From Hyphomicrobiales bacterium (lineage in GTDB: Bacteria; Pseudomonadota; Alphaproteobacteria; Rhizobiales; Xanthobacteraceae): a DNA stretch of 47,412 nucleotides. Both the position numbers and the translations under genes were made by a program. The notes beneath the pieces were generated by a model. The model was not told the origin of the DNA. It ran no database searches and saw only the letters and a program-made list of their open reading frames with translations. The stretch is from assembly GCA_021323775.1 (NCBI GenBank), contig JAJPKK010000107.1, positions 1 to 47,412 of the forward strand. The letters run 5' to 3'. Each line of letters starts with the position of its first letter. Positions within the stretch are counted from its first letter, which is position 1. Of this stretch, positions 29,844 to 38,460 are shown piece after piece.

Positions 29844-30129
29844 CGACCTCTCGTCTTTTGAAATTTCGATCGATTTCTCGACGGCTTTGCCGGCGACGTC
29901 TTGAACCTGGACACGGGCTTCTTGCGCGCGCCTTTGATCCTGTGCGGCCATAGCGAATCGCCTCCGTCGCCTCGCGCGTCCACCGGCTCACAGAGCCAAA
30001 ATCGCCCGCATTTCAGTGGGTTAGATACACCAACCTCACGCTTGCCCGCCCCCAAAGCCGATTAAATCACTTGTCCTTTTAACCGCTCGCAGGTCCCGGC
30101 GCAATCAACTCAGAAGGGCTCCTTGACGT
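29844..30129. other. Gap between acpS and lepB
   Basis: About 290 bases, likely holding the lepB promoter on the minus strand. The part 30055-30085 (GATTAAATCACTTGTCCTTTTAACC) is AT-rich and could contain it. I found no gene. Confidence 0.4.
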
Positions 30130-30537
30130 TCAGCCATTCCGCAATTGCACGGCGGAGATCACCACAAAAGCCTGCGCCAAAGGGTATTCGTCCGTAATCG
30201 CAACGTCGATATGGGGTTCAAAACCGGCGGGAACAATGGCTTGCAGGCGGCAAAGCGCCGCGCCGGCGAGCTCCATGGTGGGCCGTCCGGAGGGCAGATT
30301 TACCACCCCAAGGTCGCGAAAGAAAATTCCGTGGCGAAATCCGGTTCCGAGCGCCTTGGCGCAGGCTTCCTTGGCGGCAAAGCGTTTCGCGTAGGTTGCG
30401 GCGCGATTGGCGCGCTGCTCGGCGAGCTTTCGTTCGGCCGCGGTGAAGATGCGATTCAGAAAGCGGTCGCCATGGCGCGCAATTGTGCGCTCGATGCGAC
30501 GGATGTCGACGAGATCCGTGCCGATGCCGAGAATCAC
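30130..30537 (-). CDS. acpS: Holo-[acyl-carrier-protein] synthase
   Basis: AcpS attaches the 4'-phosphopantetheine arm to acyl carrier protein. The start is GTG at 30537, overlapping the pdxJ stop by four bases (GTGA); the product begins [16 protein letters not shown], the family signature with the Mg-binding Asp. Downstream are [20 protein letters not shown] (second metal Glu/Lys motif) and the C-terminal [20 protein letters not shown]. Length is 135 residues, normal. Confidence 0.96.
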   Translation of the reverse strand: MILGIGTDLVDIRRIERTIARHGDRFLNRIFTAAERKLAEQRANRAATYAKRFAAKEACAKALGTGFRHGIFFRDLGVVNLPSGRPTMELAGAALCRLQAIVPAGFEPHIDVAITDEYPLAQAFVVISAVQLRNG

Positions 30538-31373
30538 GTGGCCGGGTCCGCTTGTGGGGGCAACCTGCCTTCCTCCCCTCCCTCGCTTGCAGGGGGGAAG
30601 GCGGAAGAGCGACCGCGATCCATGGCGGCGCGCATGCGGCGCACGGCCGTGGCGAGGCCCTCCATGACGGCCTCGCCGATCAGGAAATGGCCGATGTTGA
30701 GCTCCACCACCTCGGGTAACCCCGCAAGCTGACCCGCCGTCACATAGTCCAGCCCGTGGCCGGCATGGACTTCGAGGCCAAGCCCGCGGGCAAGCTTGGC
30801 GGCGGAACGGATGCGGTCGAATTCGGCAGCCGCACGGTCGCCGTGGCCGTCGGCAACCGCCTCGCACCATGCTCCGGTGTGAATTTCGATCACCGGCACG
30901 CGCAGGGCCGCGGCAGCTTCGATCTGGGCACGCTCGGCGGCGATGAACAGCGAGACCCGGATGCCCGCCGCACGCAGCTCCTCAATGAGCGGGGAGAGCG
31001 TAGTGTGCTGGCCGGCCGCATCGAGGCCCCCTTCGGTGGTGCGCTCTTCGCGCCGTTCGGGAACGATGCAGGCGGCGTGCGGCCGGACCCTGACCGCAAT
31101 GTCCGCCATCTCGCGCGTCGCGGCCATTTCAAGATTGAGCGGCCTGTCAATGAGCGCCTTGAGCCGGTTGATATCGTCATCGCGAATGTGGCGGCGATCT
31201 TCCCGCAGATGCGCCGTGATCCCGTCGGCGCCGGCCATGACGGCGATCTCCGCAGCCTGGACCGGATCCGGATGCCGGCCGCCGCGCGCGTTGCGCACGG
31301 TCGCGACGTGGTCGATGTTGACGCCGAGACGGAGCCTGGGGCGCTCGGTTGCCAATGTAGGTGAGCCGGCCAC
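30534..31373 (-). CDS. pdxJ: Pyridoxine 5'-phosphate synthase with repeat-derived C-terminus
   Basis: PdxJ condenses 1-deoxyxylulose 5-phosphate and 3-amino-2-oxopropyl phosphate to pyridoxine phosphate. The TIM barrel is clear: [40 protein letters not shown] and [11 protein letters not shown] with [12 protein letters not shown]. The last 25 or so residues ([20 protein letters not shown]) are encoded by the palindrome at 30569-30604 and are not part of the barrel. The stop overlaps acpS. Upstream is rsh, three bases away. Confidence 0.96.
   Translation of the reverse strand: MAGSPTLATERPRLRLGVNIDHVATVRNARGGRHPDPVQAAEIAVMAGADGITAHLREDRRHIRDDDINRLKALIDRPLNLEMAATREMADIAVRVRPHAACIVPERREERTTEGGLDAAGQHTTLSPLIEELRAAGIRVSLFIAAERAQIEAAAALRVPVIEIHTGAWCEAVADGHGDRAAAEFDRIRSAAKLARGLGLEVHAGHGLDYVTAGQLAGLPEVVELNIGHFLIGEAVMEGLATAVRRMRAAMDRGRSSAFPPASEGGEEGRLPPQADPAT
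30569..30604. repeat. Palindrome within the 3' end of pdxJ
   Basis: CTTCCTCCCCTCCCTCGC (from 30569) pairs with the segment GCAGGGGGGAAGGCGG that follows. Same type as 28253-28277, 38130-38165 and 9069-9114. It is translated in PdxJ as its C-terminal tail. Confidence 0.7.
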
Positions 31374-31376
31374 GAT

Positions 31377-33716
31377 CTATCCGTTCACCCGTTCAGCCCT
31401 GGCAACGACCGGCTTCGCCCGGAGCTGCGCGATGATGGCGGTAAGATGCTTGAGGTCATAGACCTCGAGATCGATGGTCACGGAGGTGAAATCCGGGGAT
31501 TGCCGGCTCATGCGGATGTTATCGATATTGCCGTCATGGTCCGCGATCACCTGGGCGATCTGAGCCAGCGAGCCGGGCTCGTTCACCGATTGCAATGCAA
31601 TGCGGGCCGGGAACCGGTGCGGCACGCCTTCGTCCACGTCCCAGCGCACGTCGAGCCAGCGGTCTGGCTGGTCTTCGAACTCCTTCAGCGCGGGAGATTG
31701 GATGGGGTAAATGGTAACTCCCTCTCCCGGCGTCAGGATGCCGACGATGCGATCACCCGGCACGGCCCCGCCGTTGGGCGCAAAGCGGACGGGCAGGTCG
31801 GCGTTGATCCCGCGGATCGGGATGGCGGCGCCCTTGTCCTTGCCGCCCGGCACTTTGAATTTCACCGCCTTGGCTTTGGCGAGGCCGAACCAGCCGGGTT
31901 CCGCATCGGGCGCGCCGGTCGCGGTGGCGCGCTCCTCCTTGTAGTCGGGATACATGGCGCGGACCACGTCCGAGGCTTTCATTTCGCCGCGTCCGACCGC
32001 AGCGAACACGTCATCGATCGAGTGACGGGCGAGGCGCGGCAGCGCGCCGATCAGGTTCTCATCGGAGTATTCGCGCTTGGCGCGCTGGCACAGGCGCTCG
32101 ACGATGCGACGGCCGAGTTCGGCATATTGGGCGCGGACCGCCTGACGGGTGGCGCGGCGCATCGCGGCCCGCGCCTTGCCGGTCGCGACGAGCGATTCCC
32201 AGGCGGCCGGAGGAGCGACCTGGGCATTGGAGGTCAGAATCTCGACTTCGTCCCCGTTCTGCAGTTCGGACGCAAGCGGCGCTATCTTACCGTTGATCTT
32301 GCAGCCCACCGCATGATTGCCGACATCCGTATGCACCGCATAGGCGAAATCGATCGGCGTGGCGTCGCGCGGCAAGGCGATCAGCTTGCCTTTGGGGGTA
32401 AAGCAGAAGACCTGGTCCTGAAAGAGTTCGAGCTTGGTGTGCTCGAGAAATTCCTCCGGGTTGGAGCCTTCCGCGAGCAACGCGATGGTGCGGCGCAGCC
32501 ACGCATAGGCGTTTGATTCCCGCGACAGAAGCTCGGTCGGCGCGCCCGCCTCGTCCTTGTAGACCGTGTGGGCCGCAATGCCGTACTCGGCTATGTCGTG
32601 CATTTCCTCGGTGCGGATCTGCAGCTCGACGCGCTGGTTGCCGGGCCCGATCACGGTCGTGTGGATCGAGCGGTAGTCGTTCTGCTTGGGAGTCGAGATG
32701 TAGTCCTTGAAGCGTCCAGGCACCACCGGCCAGGTTGTGTGGACGACCCCCAGCGCCTGATAGCACTCCGGCACGGTCTTCACGATAACCCGGAAGCCGA
32801 AAATATCGGAAAGCTGCTCGAAGCCGACCGCCTTGCGCTCCATCTTGCGCCAGATCGAATAGGGTCGCTTGCGGCGGCCCGTGACGGTGGCGGCGATGCC
32901 GCGCGTGGCGAGCTTGCGGGCGAGCTGCGCCTCGATCTCGGCAATCAGTCCAAGATGGCGCTTCGCGAGCGCTTCCAGGCGCTCGCCGATGACCTTGTGG
33001 GCCTCCGGATTGAGTTCGCGAAATGCCAGGCTTTCAAGCTCTTCACGCAGCTCGTACATGCCGATCCGGCCGGCAAGCGGCGCGTAGATGTCGAGGGTCT
33101 CTTCCGCGATCCGGCGCCGCGCCTCCGGCCTCATGTATTGGAGGGTGCGCATGTTGTGCAGCCGGTCCGCCAGCTTCACCAGGAGGACGCGGACGTCCTC
33201 GGCAATGGCCAGCAGCAGCTTGCGCAGGTTCTCGGCCTGCTTGGCCTCACGCGAGACAAGGTCGAGCTTTTTAAGCTTCGTTAAGCCTTCGACCAGCCGG
33301 CCGATATCCCTGCCAAACAGCGAATCGATTTCGGCGCGGGTGGCTTCGGTATCCTCGATGGTGTCGTGCAGCAGCGCCGCCGCAATGGTGGCGTCATCGA
33401 GGTGGTGTTCGGTGAGAATCGCCGCCACTTCGAGCGGATGGGAGATATAGGGGTCGCCGGAAAGCCGCTTCTGCTCGCCATGCGCCTTCATGGCATAAAC
33501 ATAAGCGCGATTAAGCAGATCTTCGTCCGTATTGGGATTGTATTTGCGTACCTTTTCTACGAGATCATACTGGCGGATCAAAGGCTTGGTGCGCTTCGGC
33601 GCAGCTTCCGGCATGGCAATCACATTAGACGGCGCCCCCGGCGGCGCCCGATGGGATTTCGCCTGGCTTTCCATCCGCGACAGATCGGTTCTTGGAAGAT
33701 CGGTGGACCGTGCCAT
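31377..33716 (-). CDS. rsh: Bifunctional (p)ppGpp synthetase/hydrolase (RelA/SpoT homolog)
   Basis: Rsh makes and degrades the alarmone (p)ppGpp, controlling the stringent response. Domains in the 779-residue protein: an HD hydrolase (HPLEVAAILTEHH with His93; LLHDTIEDTE), the synthetase (YSIWRKMERK, IFGFRVIVKTVPECYQALG and RVELQIRTEEMHDIAEYGIA), TGS (FCFTPKGKLIALPRDATPID) and a C-terminal ACT (NEPGSLAQIAQVIADHDGNI). Both catalytic halves have their key residues, so both activities are inferred, as for other alphaproteobacteria. It is the first gene of an rsh-pdxJ-acpS run. Confidence 0.96.
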   Translation of the reverse strand: MARSTDLPRTDLSRMESQAKSHRAPPGAPSNVIAMPEAAPKRTKPLIRQYDLVEKVRKYNPNTDEDLLNRAYVYAMKAHGEQKRLSGDPYISHPLEVAAILTEHHLDDATIAAALLHDTIEDTEATRAEIDSLFGRDIGRLVEGLTKLKKLDLVSREAKQAENLRKLLLAIAEDVRVLLVKLADRLHNMRTLQYMRPEARRRIAEETLDIYAPLAGRIGMYELREELESLAFRELNPEAHKVIGERLEALAKRHLGLIAEIEAQLARKLATRGIAATVTGRRKRPYSIWRKMERKAVGFEQLSDIFGFRVIVKTVPECYQALGVVHTTWPVVPGRFKDYISTPKQNDYRSIHTTVIGPGNQRVELQIRTEEMHDIAEYGIAAHTVYKDEAGAPTELLSRESNAYAWLRRTIALLAEGSNPEEFLEHTKLELFQDQVFCFTPKGKLIALPRDATPIDFAYAVHTDVGNHAVGCKINGKIAPLASELQNGDEVEILTSNAQVAPPAAWESLVATGKARAAMRRATRQAVRAQYAELGRRIVERLCQRAKREYSDENLIGALPRLARHSIDDVFAAVGRGEMKASDVVRAMYPDYKEERATATGAPDAEPGWFGLAKAKAVKFKVPGGKDKGAAIPIRGINADLPVRFAPNGGAVPGDRIVGILTPGEGVTIYPIQSPALKEFEDQPDRWLDVRWDVDEGVPHRFPARIALQSVNEPGSLAQIAQVIADHDGNIDNIRMSRQSPDFTSVTIDLEVYDLKHLTAIIAQLRAKPVVARAERVNG

Positions 33717-34383
33717 CGCCTCTCCTCGCCGCGCAGCAAAAACCAGCGCCGCGCGGCAGCCTTTAAGATATCATGGCGAATGAATTGTGCAGCAATAGTT
33801 TGGGGCTAAAATTGTGCGGCAATAGTTTACGGGTTGAAATGCTGGCGGCTGGCTGCGCGGAAACAGGCTGGACTCATAACTTGACCCTGGCGCTCGCTAT
33901 CAATGGGAGACCGCCGCGCCGATTGCAACCGCGCGCCGCTCCGGACGGCGAATGACGGGTGCACAATTTTGATCCTTTCAAGACGCCCGCCCTGCGTGAG
34001 CGCTGCCCGCGATCGCATAGCGGGATCGCTGACAATGTGCAGGCTCACGCGGCTCAACGGACGGCTCGTCATTCCAAGCTGCCGGGCGCCTCCCGCGTCC
34101 CGCCGGCTTTCTCAACGATGGCGCGCCGCTCAGTCGCCGGCAGCGCCGGCTGAATGAGCCAGGAATATTGAGCGAGGAATATTGATGAGCCCCGGATTCG
34201 TTTTTTGAAACCGGCCTGCGGAAGAACTTTATCGCCGTTCGGCGATTCCGCCCACGAACATGCTCATCGCCGGGACCAAAAGAGATTTCCCTTCTCGTCA
34301 CAGAAGCGACTAATTTTGCCTCAGCCCGCCGCTGCCTTATTGCATGCGACAAAATAAGTCATCCTGCCTATCCTCATATAGTC
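33717..34383. other. Long intergenic stretch between rpoZ and rsh
   Basis: Nearly 0.7 kb without a supported gene. It holds the 19-bp direct repeat at 33783-33828 (listed separately) and a more AT-rich end (34310-34383) just past the rpoZ stop. Open frames across it lack ribosome sites and homology. The rsh promoter must lie near 33720-33800 on the minus strand. Confidence 0.5.
33783..33828. repeat. 19-bp direct repeat upstream of rsh
   Basis: AATTGTGCAGCAATAGTTT (33783-33801) recurs at 33810-33828 with one change. The copies are 27 bases apart. Close-spaced direct repeats of this size are found at the ends of IS21-type elements and also as paired operator sites; no transposase remnant is seen. 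Confidence 0.6.
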
Positions 34384-34791
34384 CTATTCTTCGTCCTCGG
34401 GCTCCGGCGGCTCTGGTCGCGCCTCCGGAGGCGAGAGGCCCTCAAGGCCCTTGAGTAGCTCTTCTTCGGTCATGCGATCGGCCGTGATTTCCATATCGTC
34501 GGCCTCGACATTGCCTCCTGCCCCGGCGATCAAGGGCACCGTTTCAGGCTCGGGCTCATCGACCTCGACGTATTTCTGCAGCGAATGAATAAGGTCTTCT
34601 TTCAGATCATCGTGCGAGATCGTCTGCTCAGCGATTTCGCGCAATGCAACCACCGGGTTCTTGTCATTATCCCGGTCGACGGTTATTTGCGCGCCCGAGG
34701 AAATCATGCGGGCGCGGTGGCTGGTCAGCAGGACGAGTTCGAACCGGTTTTCGACCTTATCGATGCAGTCCTCGACGGTAACGCGTGCCAT
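34384..34791 (-). CDS. rpoZ: DNA-directed RNA polymerase subunit omega
   Basis: Omega supports assembly of RNA polymerase by chaperoning beta-prime. The 135-residue protein opens with [20 protein letters not shown] and continues [20 protein letters not shown] then [15 protein letters not shown], the family core. The second half is very acidic ([15 protein letters not shown]), the normal alphaproteobacterial extension. It precedes rsh on the same strand, as in other rhizobia, but is separated from it by 667 bases. Confidence 0.96.
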   Translation of the reverse strand: MARVTVEDCIDKVENRFELVLLTSHRARMISSGAQITVDRDNDKNPVVALREIAEQTISHDDLKEDLIHSLQKYVEVDEPEPETVPLIAGAGGNVEADDMEITADRMTEEELLKGLEGLSPPEARPEPPEPEDEE

Positions 34792-34809
34792 ATTGCGGAA
34801 CTCCTAGAT

Positions 34810-34825
34810 GTGACGATGTCGTCAC
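34810..34825. promoter_or_regulatory. Perfect palindrome in the rpoZ leader
   Basis: GTGACGA-TG-TCGTCAC lies 19-34 bases before the rpoZ ATG, in the likely 5' untranslated region. It may be an operator or an mRNA hairpin. Confidence 0.4.
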
Positions 34826-34856
34826 CTTATGCAACAAATCTTGCGGTTTGGGCGTT

Positions 34857-34883
34857 TCTATATTTCGCCGCATTGCGACGCAA
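34857..34883 (-). promoter_or_regulatory. Candidate rpoZ promoter
   Basis: On the minus strand TTGCGT (34878-34883) and TATAGA (34857-34862) are 15 bases apart. The spacing is slightly short. It is placed upstream of the palindrome at 34810-34825. Confidence 0.35.
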
Positions 34884-35129
34884 GATTAAGTTAGTTGTTA
34901 TTCGCATGACAGCTGCCTTACATTGGACTTGGCTAAGCCGCGAACGTCTGTTAGCTGACAACCATGGCGGATGGGGCCGCCATAATTCCCGCGACGGCGC
35001 CACTTGGCAAGCGATTGCGCGTTGCACCCGTTTTCCAAGCCTGAATTCCGTTGCCGCAGCATTGGCGCCCTTTCGGCGCAGTGACTGCCCGCGGGGATGC
35101 GCACACTGACATATTGAAAGAGATGACAA

Positions 35130-35786
35130 ATGACAGTACCCAGCGAAAAAATAGCGTTGTTCATCGACGGGGCAAATCTCTACGCGACCGCGAAGTCGTT
35201 GGGGTTCGATATCGACTACAAACGCCTGCTCCGCGAGTTTCAGTCGCGGGGTTACCTGCTGCGAGCGTTTTATTATACCGCCGTGGTGGAAGATCAGGAG
35301 TATTCCTCGATCCGGCCGCTGATCGACTGGCTTGATTACAATGGCTACACGGTCGTCACCAAGGCCACCAAGGAATTCGTCGATCAGACGGGTCGCCGCA
35401 AGGTGAAGGGCAATATGGATATCGAGCTTGCGGTCAATGCCATGGAGATTGCGGGACATATCGATCACATGGTGCTGTTCTCGGGCGATGGCGATTTTCG
35501 TTCGCTGGTCGAGGCGGTACAGCGCAAAGGAGTCCGCGTCACCGTAGCCTCGACCGTGTCGACCCAGCCGCCGATGGTTGCGGATGAACTCCGGCGGCAG
35601 GCCGACATTTTCCTTGATATCGCCGAGTTGCAGGCAAAAATCGGCCGCGACCCGGGCGAGCGGCTCGATCGTCCGCCGCGCGAGCCCAGAGAACCGCGCC
35701 AGCACACGCCGCAGTTTCTGCAGCGCGGACCGAGCGCGCCGCGCGCGCCGGTCGGCGCCGGCGACGACGAATTCGACGAGGAATAA
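35130..35786 (+). CDS. NYN (PIN-like) domain protein, LabA/DUF88 family
   Basis: A 218-residue cytosolic protein with the PIN-like nuclease fold. Acidic motifs: ALFIDGANLYATAKSLGF (first Asp), KGNMDIELAVNAMEIAG (Asp) and VLFSGDGDFRSLVEA (two Asp), which form a metal site for RNA or tRNA cleavage in related enzymes. The last 45 residues are Arg/Pro-rich (RPPREPREPRQHTPQF) and acidic at the end (GAGDDEFDEE), probably disordered. The target is unknown. It is followed by the UDG gene 12 bases later and divergent from rpoZ, so the two plus-strand genes are probably an operon. Confidence 0.9.
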   Translation: MTVPSEKIALFIDGANLYATAKSLGFDIDYKRLLREFQSRGYLLRAFYYTAVVEDQEYSSIRPLIDWLDYNGYTVVTKATKEFVDQTGRRKVKGNMDIELAVNAMEIAGHIDHMVLFSGDGDFRSLVEAVQRKGVRVTVASTVSTQPPMVADELRRQADIFLDIAELQAKIGRDPGERLDRPPREPREPRQHTPQFLQRGPSAPRAPVGAGDDEFDEE

Positions 35787-35798
35787 AGTTCACGCCGC

Positions 35799-36515
35799 AT
35801 GCCGGCCGCCGGCGCTCCACCCGTACGCCTCGTCGACGACGAGGTCGGCCGGGATTGCCCGCGCTGCCCGCGGCTGGTGGCGTTTCGCCATTCCTTGCGG
35901 CGCAAAGAGCCGACGTGGCACAACGCCCCGGTGCCGTCGTTTGGACCGTTAACCGCGCGCTTGCTCATCGTCGGGCTTGCGCCCGGCCTGCAGGGCGCCA
36001 ATCGCACCGGCCGCCCGTTCACCGGCGACTATGCGGGCGAGTTGCTGTACGCCACGCTTCTCCGCTTTGGCTTTGCGACCGGCGACTATGCGGCGCGGCC
36101 CGACGACGGCTTGCAGCTCGTCGATGCGCGAGTGACCAACGCTGTGCGCTGCGTGCCGCCGCAGAACAAACCGGCCAGCGACGAGATCAGGCAATGCCGG
36201 TATTTCCTCAAGGGAACGATCGCCGAAATGCCCAACCTCACGGCGCTCGTTCTGCTCGGCCGGATCGCCCATGACAGCGCCGTAACGGCGCTCGGCCGCC
36301 CTCCTGCGGCCCTGCCGTTCGCGCACGCGGCGCAGCATGCGGCCGGCGGACTGATGCTGTTCGACACCTATCACTGCTCGCGCCTCAACACGAACACCGG
36401 GGTGCTCACCGCCGCCATGTTCCGCAAGGTCTTTGCCGCAGTGCGCCGCTACCTGGACGAACGCAGCCATTCGACCACGACCGCAGCGCTCTCGTCGGGC
36501 GGAAAGACCGGATAG
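35799..36515 (+). CDS. Family-5 uracil-DNA glycosylase (UDGb type)
   Basis: Removes uracil (and sometimes hypoxanthine) from DNA. Motif A, GLAPGLQGANRTGRPFTGD (59-77), and motif B, YHCSRLNTNTG (191-201), match the family; motif B has Cys193 where Pro is usual. The [4Fe-4S] ligands are visible as Cys20 and Cys23 (DCPRCPRL), Cys118 and Cys133. Length is 238 residues. It starts 12 bases after the NYN gene. Its 3' end overlaps the convergent peroxiredoxin gene by 67 bases, so the final 20 or so residues may be dispensable. Confidence 0.9.
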   Translation: MPAAGAPPVRLVDDEVGRDCPRCPRLVAFRHSLRRKEPTWHNAPVPSFGPLTARLLIVGLAPGLQGANRTGRPFTGDYAGELLYATLLRFGFATGDYAARPDDGLQLVDARVTNAVRCVPPQNKPASDEIRQCRYFLKGTIAEMPNLTALVLLGRIAHDSAVTALGRPPAALPFAHAAQHAAGGLMLFDTYHCSRLNTNTGVLTAAMFRKVFAAVRRYLDERSHSTTTAALSSGGKTG

Positions 36516-37018
36516 AACGCCTTGGCGATGACGCCATCGTCGATGATCAGCACCATGCGCTTGAGCAGCGTCATGCCGGCGACCTCGAAGGTCGGCAGGC
36601 GGAGCGCGCGGGCGAACCGCAGGCCGGCATCGGACAGGATCGCGAACGGCAGGTGCAGGCGATCGACGGCTTCGCGCTGATACTCAGTATCCTGTGTCGA
36701 AAGCCCGAACAGGCGGGCGACGCCGAGCGATTTCAATTGGGCAAAGTGGTCGCGGAAGGAGCAGGATTGCGGCGTGCAGCCGCGCGCGCCCGGAATGGCG
36801 TCCCAGCCGTCGGGGAGCGGAACGCCTGGACGCCCGGTGCGCGGGTAAATGTAGACCACGGTGCGGCCGGCAAGCTTCGCGAGATCAACTTCGGCGCCGT
36901 CGGTTGCCGCCAGGGACAGGGAGGGCAGCCGCATGCCGGCGAGATGGCGCGCTGCGCCGTCGTCTTCGGGCACAGGAAGGTCCGCCGGGAGGACGTTCGG
37001 ATCATGAGTCGACGGCAT
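36449..37018 (-). CDS. Peroxiredoxin (AhpC/TSA, BCP-like)
   Basis: Reduces peroxides with a reactive cysteine. The 189-residue protein has the thioredoxin-like core: LAKLAGRTVVYIYPRTGRPG, the active-site region PGARGCTPQSCSFRDHF (Cys in GCTPQ plus a second Cys five residues on) and LFGLSTQDTEYQREAV. The N-terminal 20 residues are acidic, Pro-rich and not part of the fold. Its 3' end overlaps the UDG gene. It is probably cotranscribed with the VOC gene upstream, nine bases away. Confidence 0.88.
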   Translation of the reverse strand: MPSTHDPNVLPADLPVPEDDGAARHLAGMRLPSLSLAATDGAEVDLAKLAGRTVVYIYPRTGRPGVPLPDGWDAIPGARGCTPQSCSFRDHFAQLKSLGVARLFGLSTQDTEYQREAVDRLHLPFAILSDAGLRFARALRLPTFEVAGMTLLKRMVLIIDDGVIAKAFYPVFPPDESAAVVVEWLRSSR

Positions 37019-37027
37019 CGGGTTTCC

Positions 37028-37411
37028 TCATTCATACGACATGAATTCCAGGAGCGAGCCGTCGGGATCGCGGAAATAGATGCTGGTGCCCTCCCCTTTG
37101 GCGCCTTGGCGCTTGACCGGCCCAAGCTCGATCGGCACCCGGTGCCGGGCCAGATGCGCGGCGGCATCGGAGATCGGGCCTTTCCACTCGAAGCAGATGT
37201 CGCTGTTGCCGGGCTGCACCGGCAGGCGCGCCACGATCATGCCGCTCATGCCGGGGCCGTGAAGATTAAGCTGCGCATCGCCGAACCGATACGCAAAAAA
37301 CTGTCCGCGCGGCACCACTTCGGCGCCCACCACGTCGCGATAGAAAGCGTTGGAGCGCTCCCAGTCGGAGACGTGGACGACGCAGTGGTCGAGTTTGACC
37401 GGAAGGGGCAT
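37028..37411 (-). CDS. VOC superfamily (glyoxalase/dioxygenase-fold) protein
   Basis: A 127-residue single-domain protein: LDHCVVHVSDWERSNAFYRD (metal His near the N-terminus), AQLNLHGPGMSG and IYFRDPDGSLLEFMSYE at the end, where the Glu is a usual metal ligand. ATG 37411 gives MPLPVKLDHCVVHV. Substrate unknown; the fold serves glyoxalases, fosfomycin resistance enzymes and others. The gene lies just upstream of the peroxiredoxin. Confidence 0.87.
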   Translation of the reverse strand: MPLPVKLDHCVVHVSDWERSNAFYRDVVGAEVVPRGQFFAYRFGDAQLNLHGPGMSGMIVARLPVQPGNSDICFEWKGPISDAAAHLARHRVPIELGPVKRQGAKGEGTSIYFRDPDGSLLEFMSYE

Positions 37412-37423
37412 TGGGGTGTCCTC

Positions 37424-37512
37424 GTAGCATGGGTTGAGCGTAGCGAAATCCATCATCGCGGGACCGAGCTGCGAGGCTGATGATGGGTTTCGCTACGCTC
37501 AACCCATCCTAC
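37424..37512. repeat. Large inverted repeat (GGGTTGAGCGTAGCG type)
   Basis: Arms 37424-37457 and 37479-37512 pair over most of 34 bases (GTAG.ATGGGTTGAGCGTAGCGAAA-CC-ATCATC and complement). This is a dispersed element type of Bradyrhizobium-like genomes. It sits between the VOC gene and smpB. Confidence 0.9.
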
Positions 37513-37553
37513 GAGAACCTACGAGAACCGGCCACGATAATCAGCCAGGCAGT

Positions 37554-38027
37554 TCACCCCTTGAGCCGCATCAACCGCCCGCGCTCGCGATCCCAGCTCC
37601 GCTTCTTTTCGGTCTCGCGCTTGTCGTGCAGCTTCTTGCCGCGGCCGAGCGCGATGTCGATCTTGGCGCGGCCCTTCTCGTTGAAGAACAGGCGCAGCGG
37701 AACGATGGTCATGCCCTCGCGCTCGACGGCCGCCGCGAGCTTGCGAATCTGCCGCTTGTGGAGCAGGAGCTTGCGCGGACGCTTGGGGGCATGATTGAAG
37801 CGGCTCGCCTGCAGATATTCCGGGATGTTGGCGTTGATCAGCCAGATCTCGCCGTTCTTGGCGTCGGCGTAGGATTCCGCTATTGCGGCGCGGCCATTGC
37901 GCAGCGACTTTACCTCAGTGCCGGTCAAAGCGATGCCGGCCTCGATCACTTCGCCAATCTCGTAATTGAACCGCGCCTTGCGGTTGTCGGCGACGATCTT
38001 GCGTGGCCGTTCCTTCTTTTCCGCCAT
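37554..38027 (-). CDS. smpB: SsrA-binding protein SmpB
   Basis: SmpB carries tmRNA to stalled ribosomes. From ATG 38027 the 157-residue protein reads [20 protein letters not shown], then [40 protein letters not shown] and the basic [20 protein letters not shown] tail, all typical. A start at 38042 would add five residues. In many relatives dapA lies directly upstream; here 4.5 kb of other genes separate them. Confidence 0.96.
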   Translation of the reverse strand: MAEKKERPRKIVADNRKARFNYEIGEVIEAGIALTGTEVKSLRNGRAAIAESYADAKNGEIWLINANIPEYLQASRFNHAPKRPRKLLLHKRQIRKLAAAVEREGMTIVPLRLFFNEKGRAKIDIALGRGKKLHDKRETEKKRSWDRERGRLMRLKG

Positions 38028-38460
38028 CGTGGCTCTCGACATTTAGGGATGGGGCGCCGAGCGCGCCATCGCCCATGTAGAGCGGGAGCCGAAAGAGAAC
38101 AAGCGCCGACCGTGCGATCGGGCGGCAGCCCACCCCCGGCACCCTCCCTGCAAGCGGGGGTGGGAAAGGAGCTGCCGGAAGGACATGGATGGCCGCCACA
38201 AACTCCCGGATCCCGAGTCTCGGGGGACGGCTGTGACGGCAAGGAGGCGATTCCACCCAACGGACCCGCATTCCGCTCTGATTCGAACTATATTTATTCC
38301 AGACTATAATCATTCTAACATAATTTGAAGCATCCTTAGTTTTACTAATTCTAGATTGTATTTTATCGTTGACTTCAAAGTATTGCGCAGAGTTACGTGG
38401 CGAGGTTCCGCGCGCCTCGCCGCTCGGCGAGGCTCTTCTTTGGAGGGCAGGGGAGCCGCA
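38028..38460. other. Upstream region of the porin/flavin cassette
   Basis: The left half carries a CCACCCCCGG...GCAAGCGGGGGTGGG palindrome (38130-38165). The right half, 38281-38380, is strikingly AT-rich. It holds an Irr-like dyad (38303-38319) and a weaker one near 38338-38354. TTGACT at 38369-38374 could be a -35 box, but the -10 region 17 bases on (GTTACG) is poor. The ribosome site GGGGAG precedes ATG 38461. Confidence 0.6.
38303..38319. promoter_or_regulatory. Candidate iron-control element (Irr box-like dyad)
   Basis: ACTATAAT-C-ATTCTAAC compares with the rhizobial ICE consensus TTTAGAAT-N-ATTCTAAA: seven of eight positions agree on the right half and five of eight on the left. It lies about 140-160 bases before the porin start. 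A guess from pattern only. Confidence 0.3.

Larger units (their letters stand above)
34792..35129. other. Divergent control region between rpoZ and the NYN gene
   Basis: 338 bases between two divergent genes. The left part carries the rpoZ palindrome and promoter candidate. The section 34900-34950 (AGTTAGTTGTTATTCGCATGACAGCTGCC) is AT-richer. The right end holds the NYN ribosome site (AGAGATGAC). No gene is seen. Confidence 0.45.

Noticed and set aside
33773-33955. A 60-codon frame in the rpoZ-rsh gap
   Set aside because: It spans the 19-bp direct repeats and has no ribosome site or recognisable pattern.
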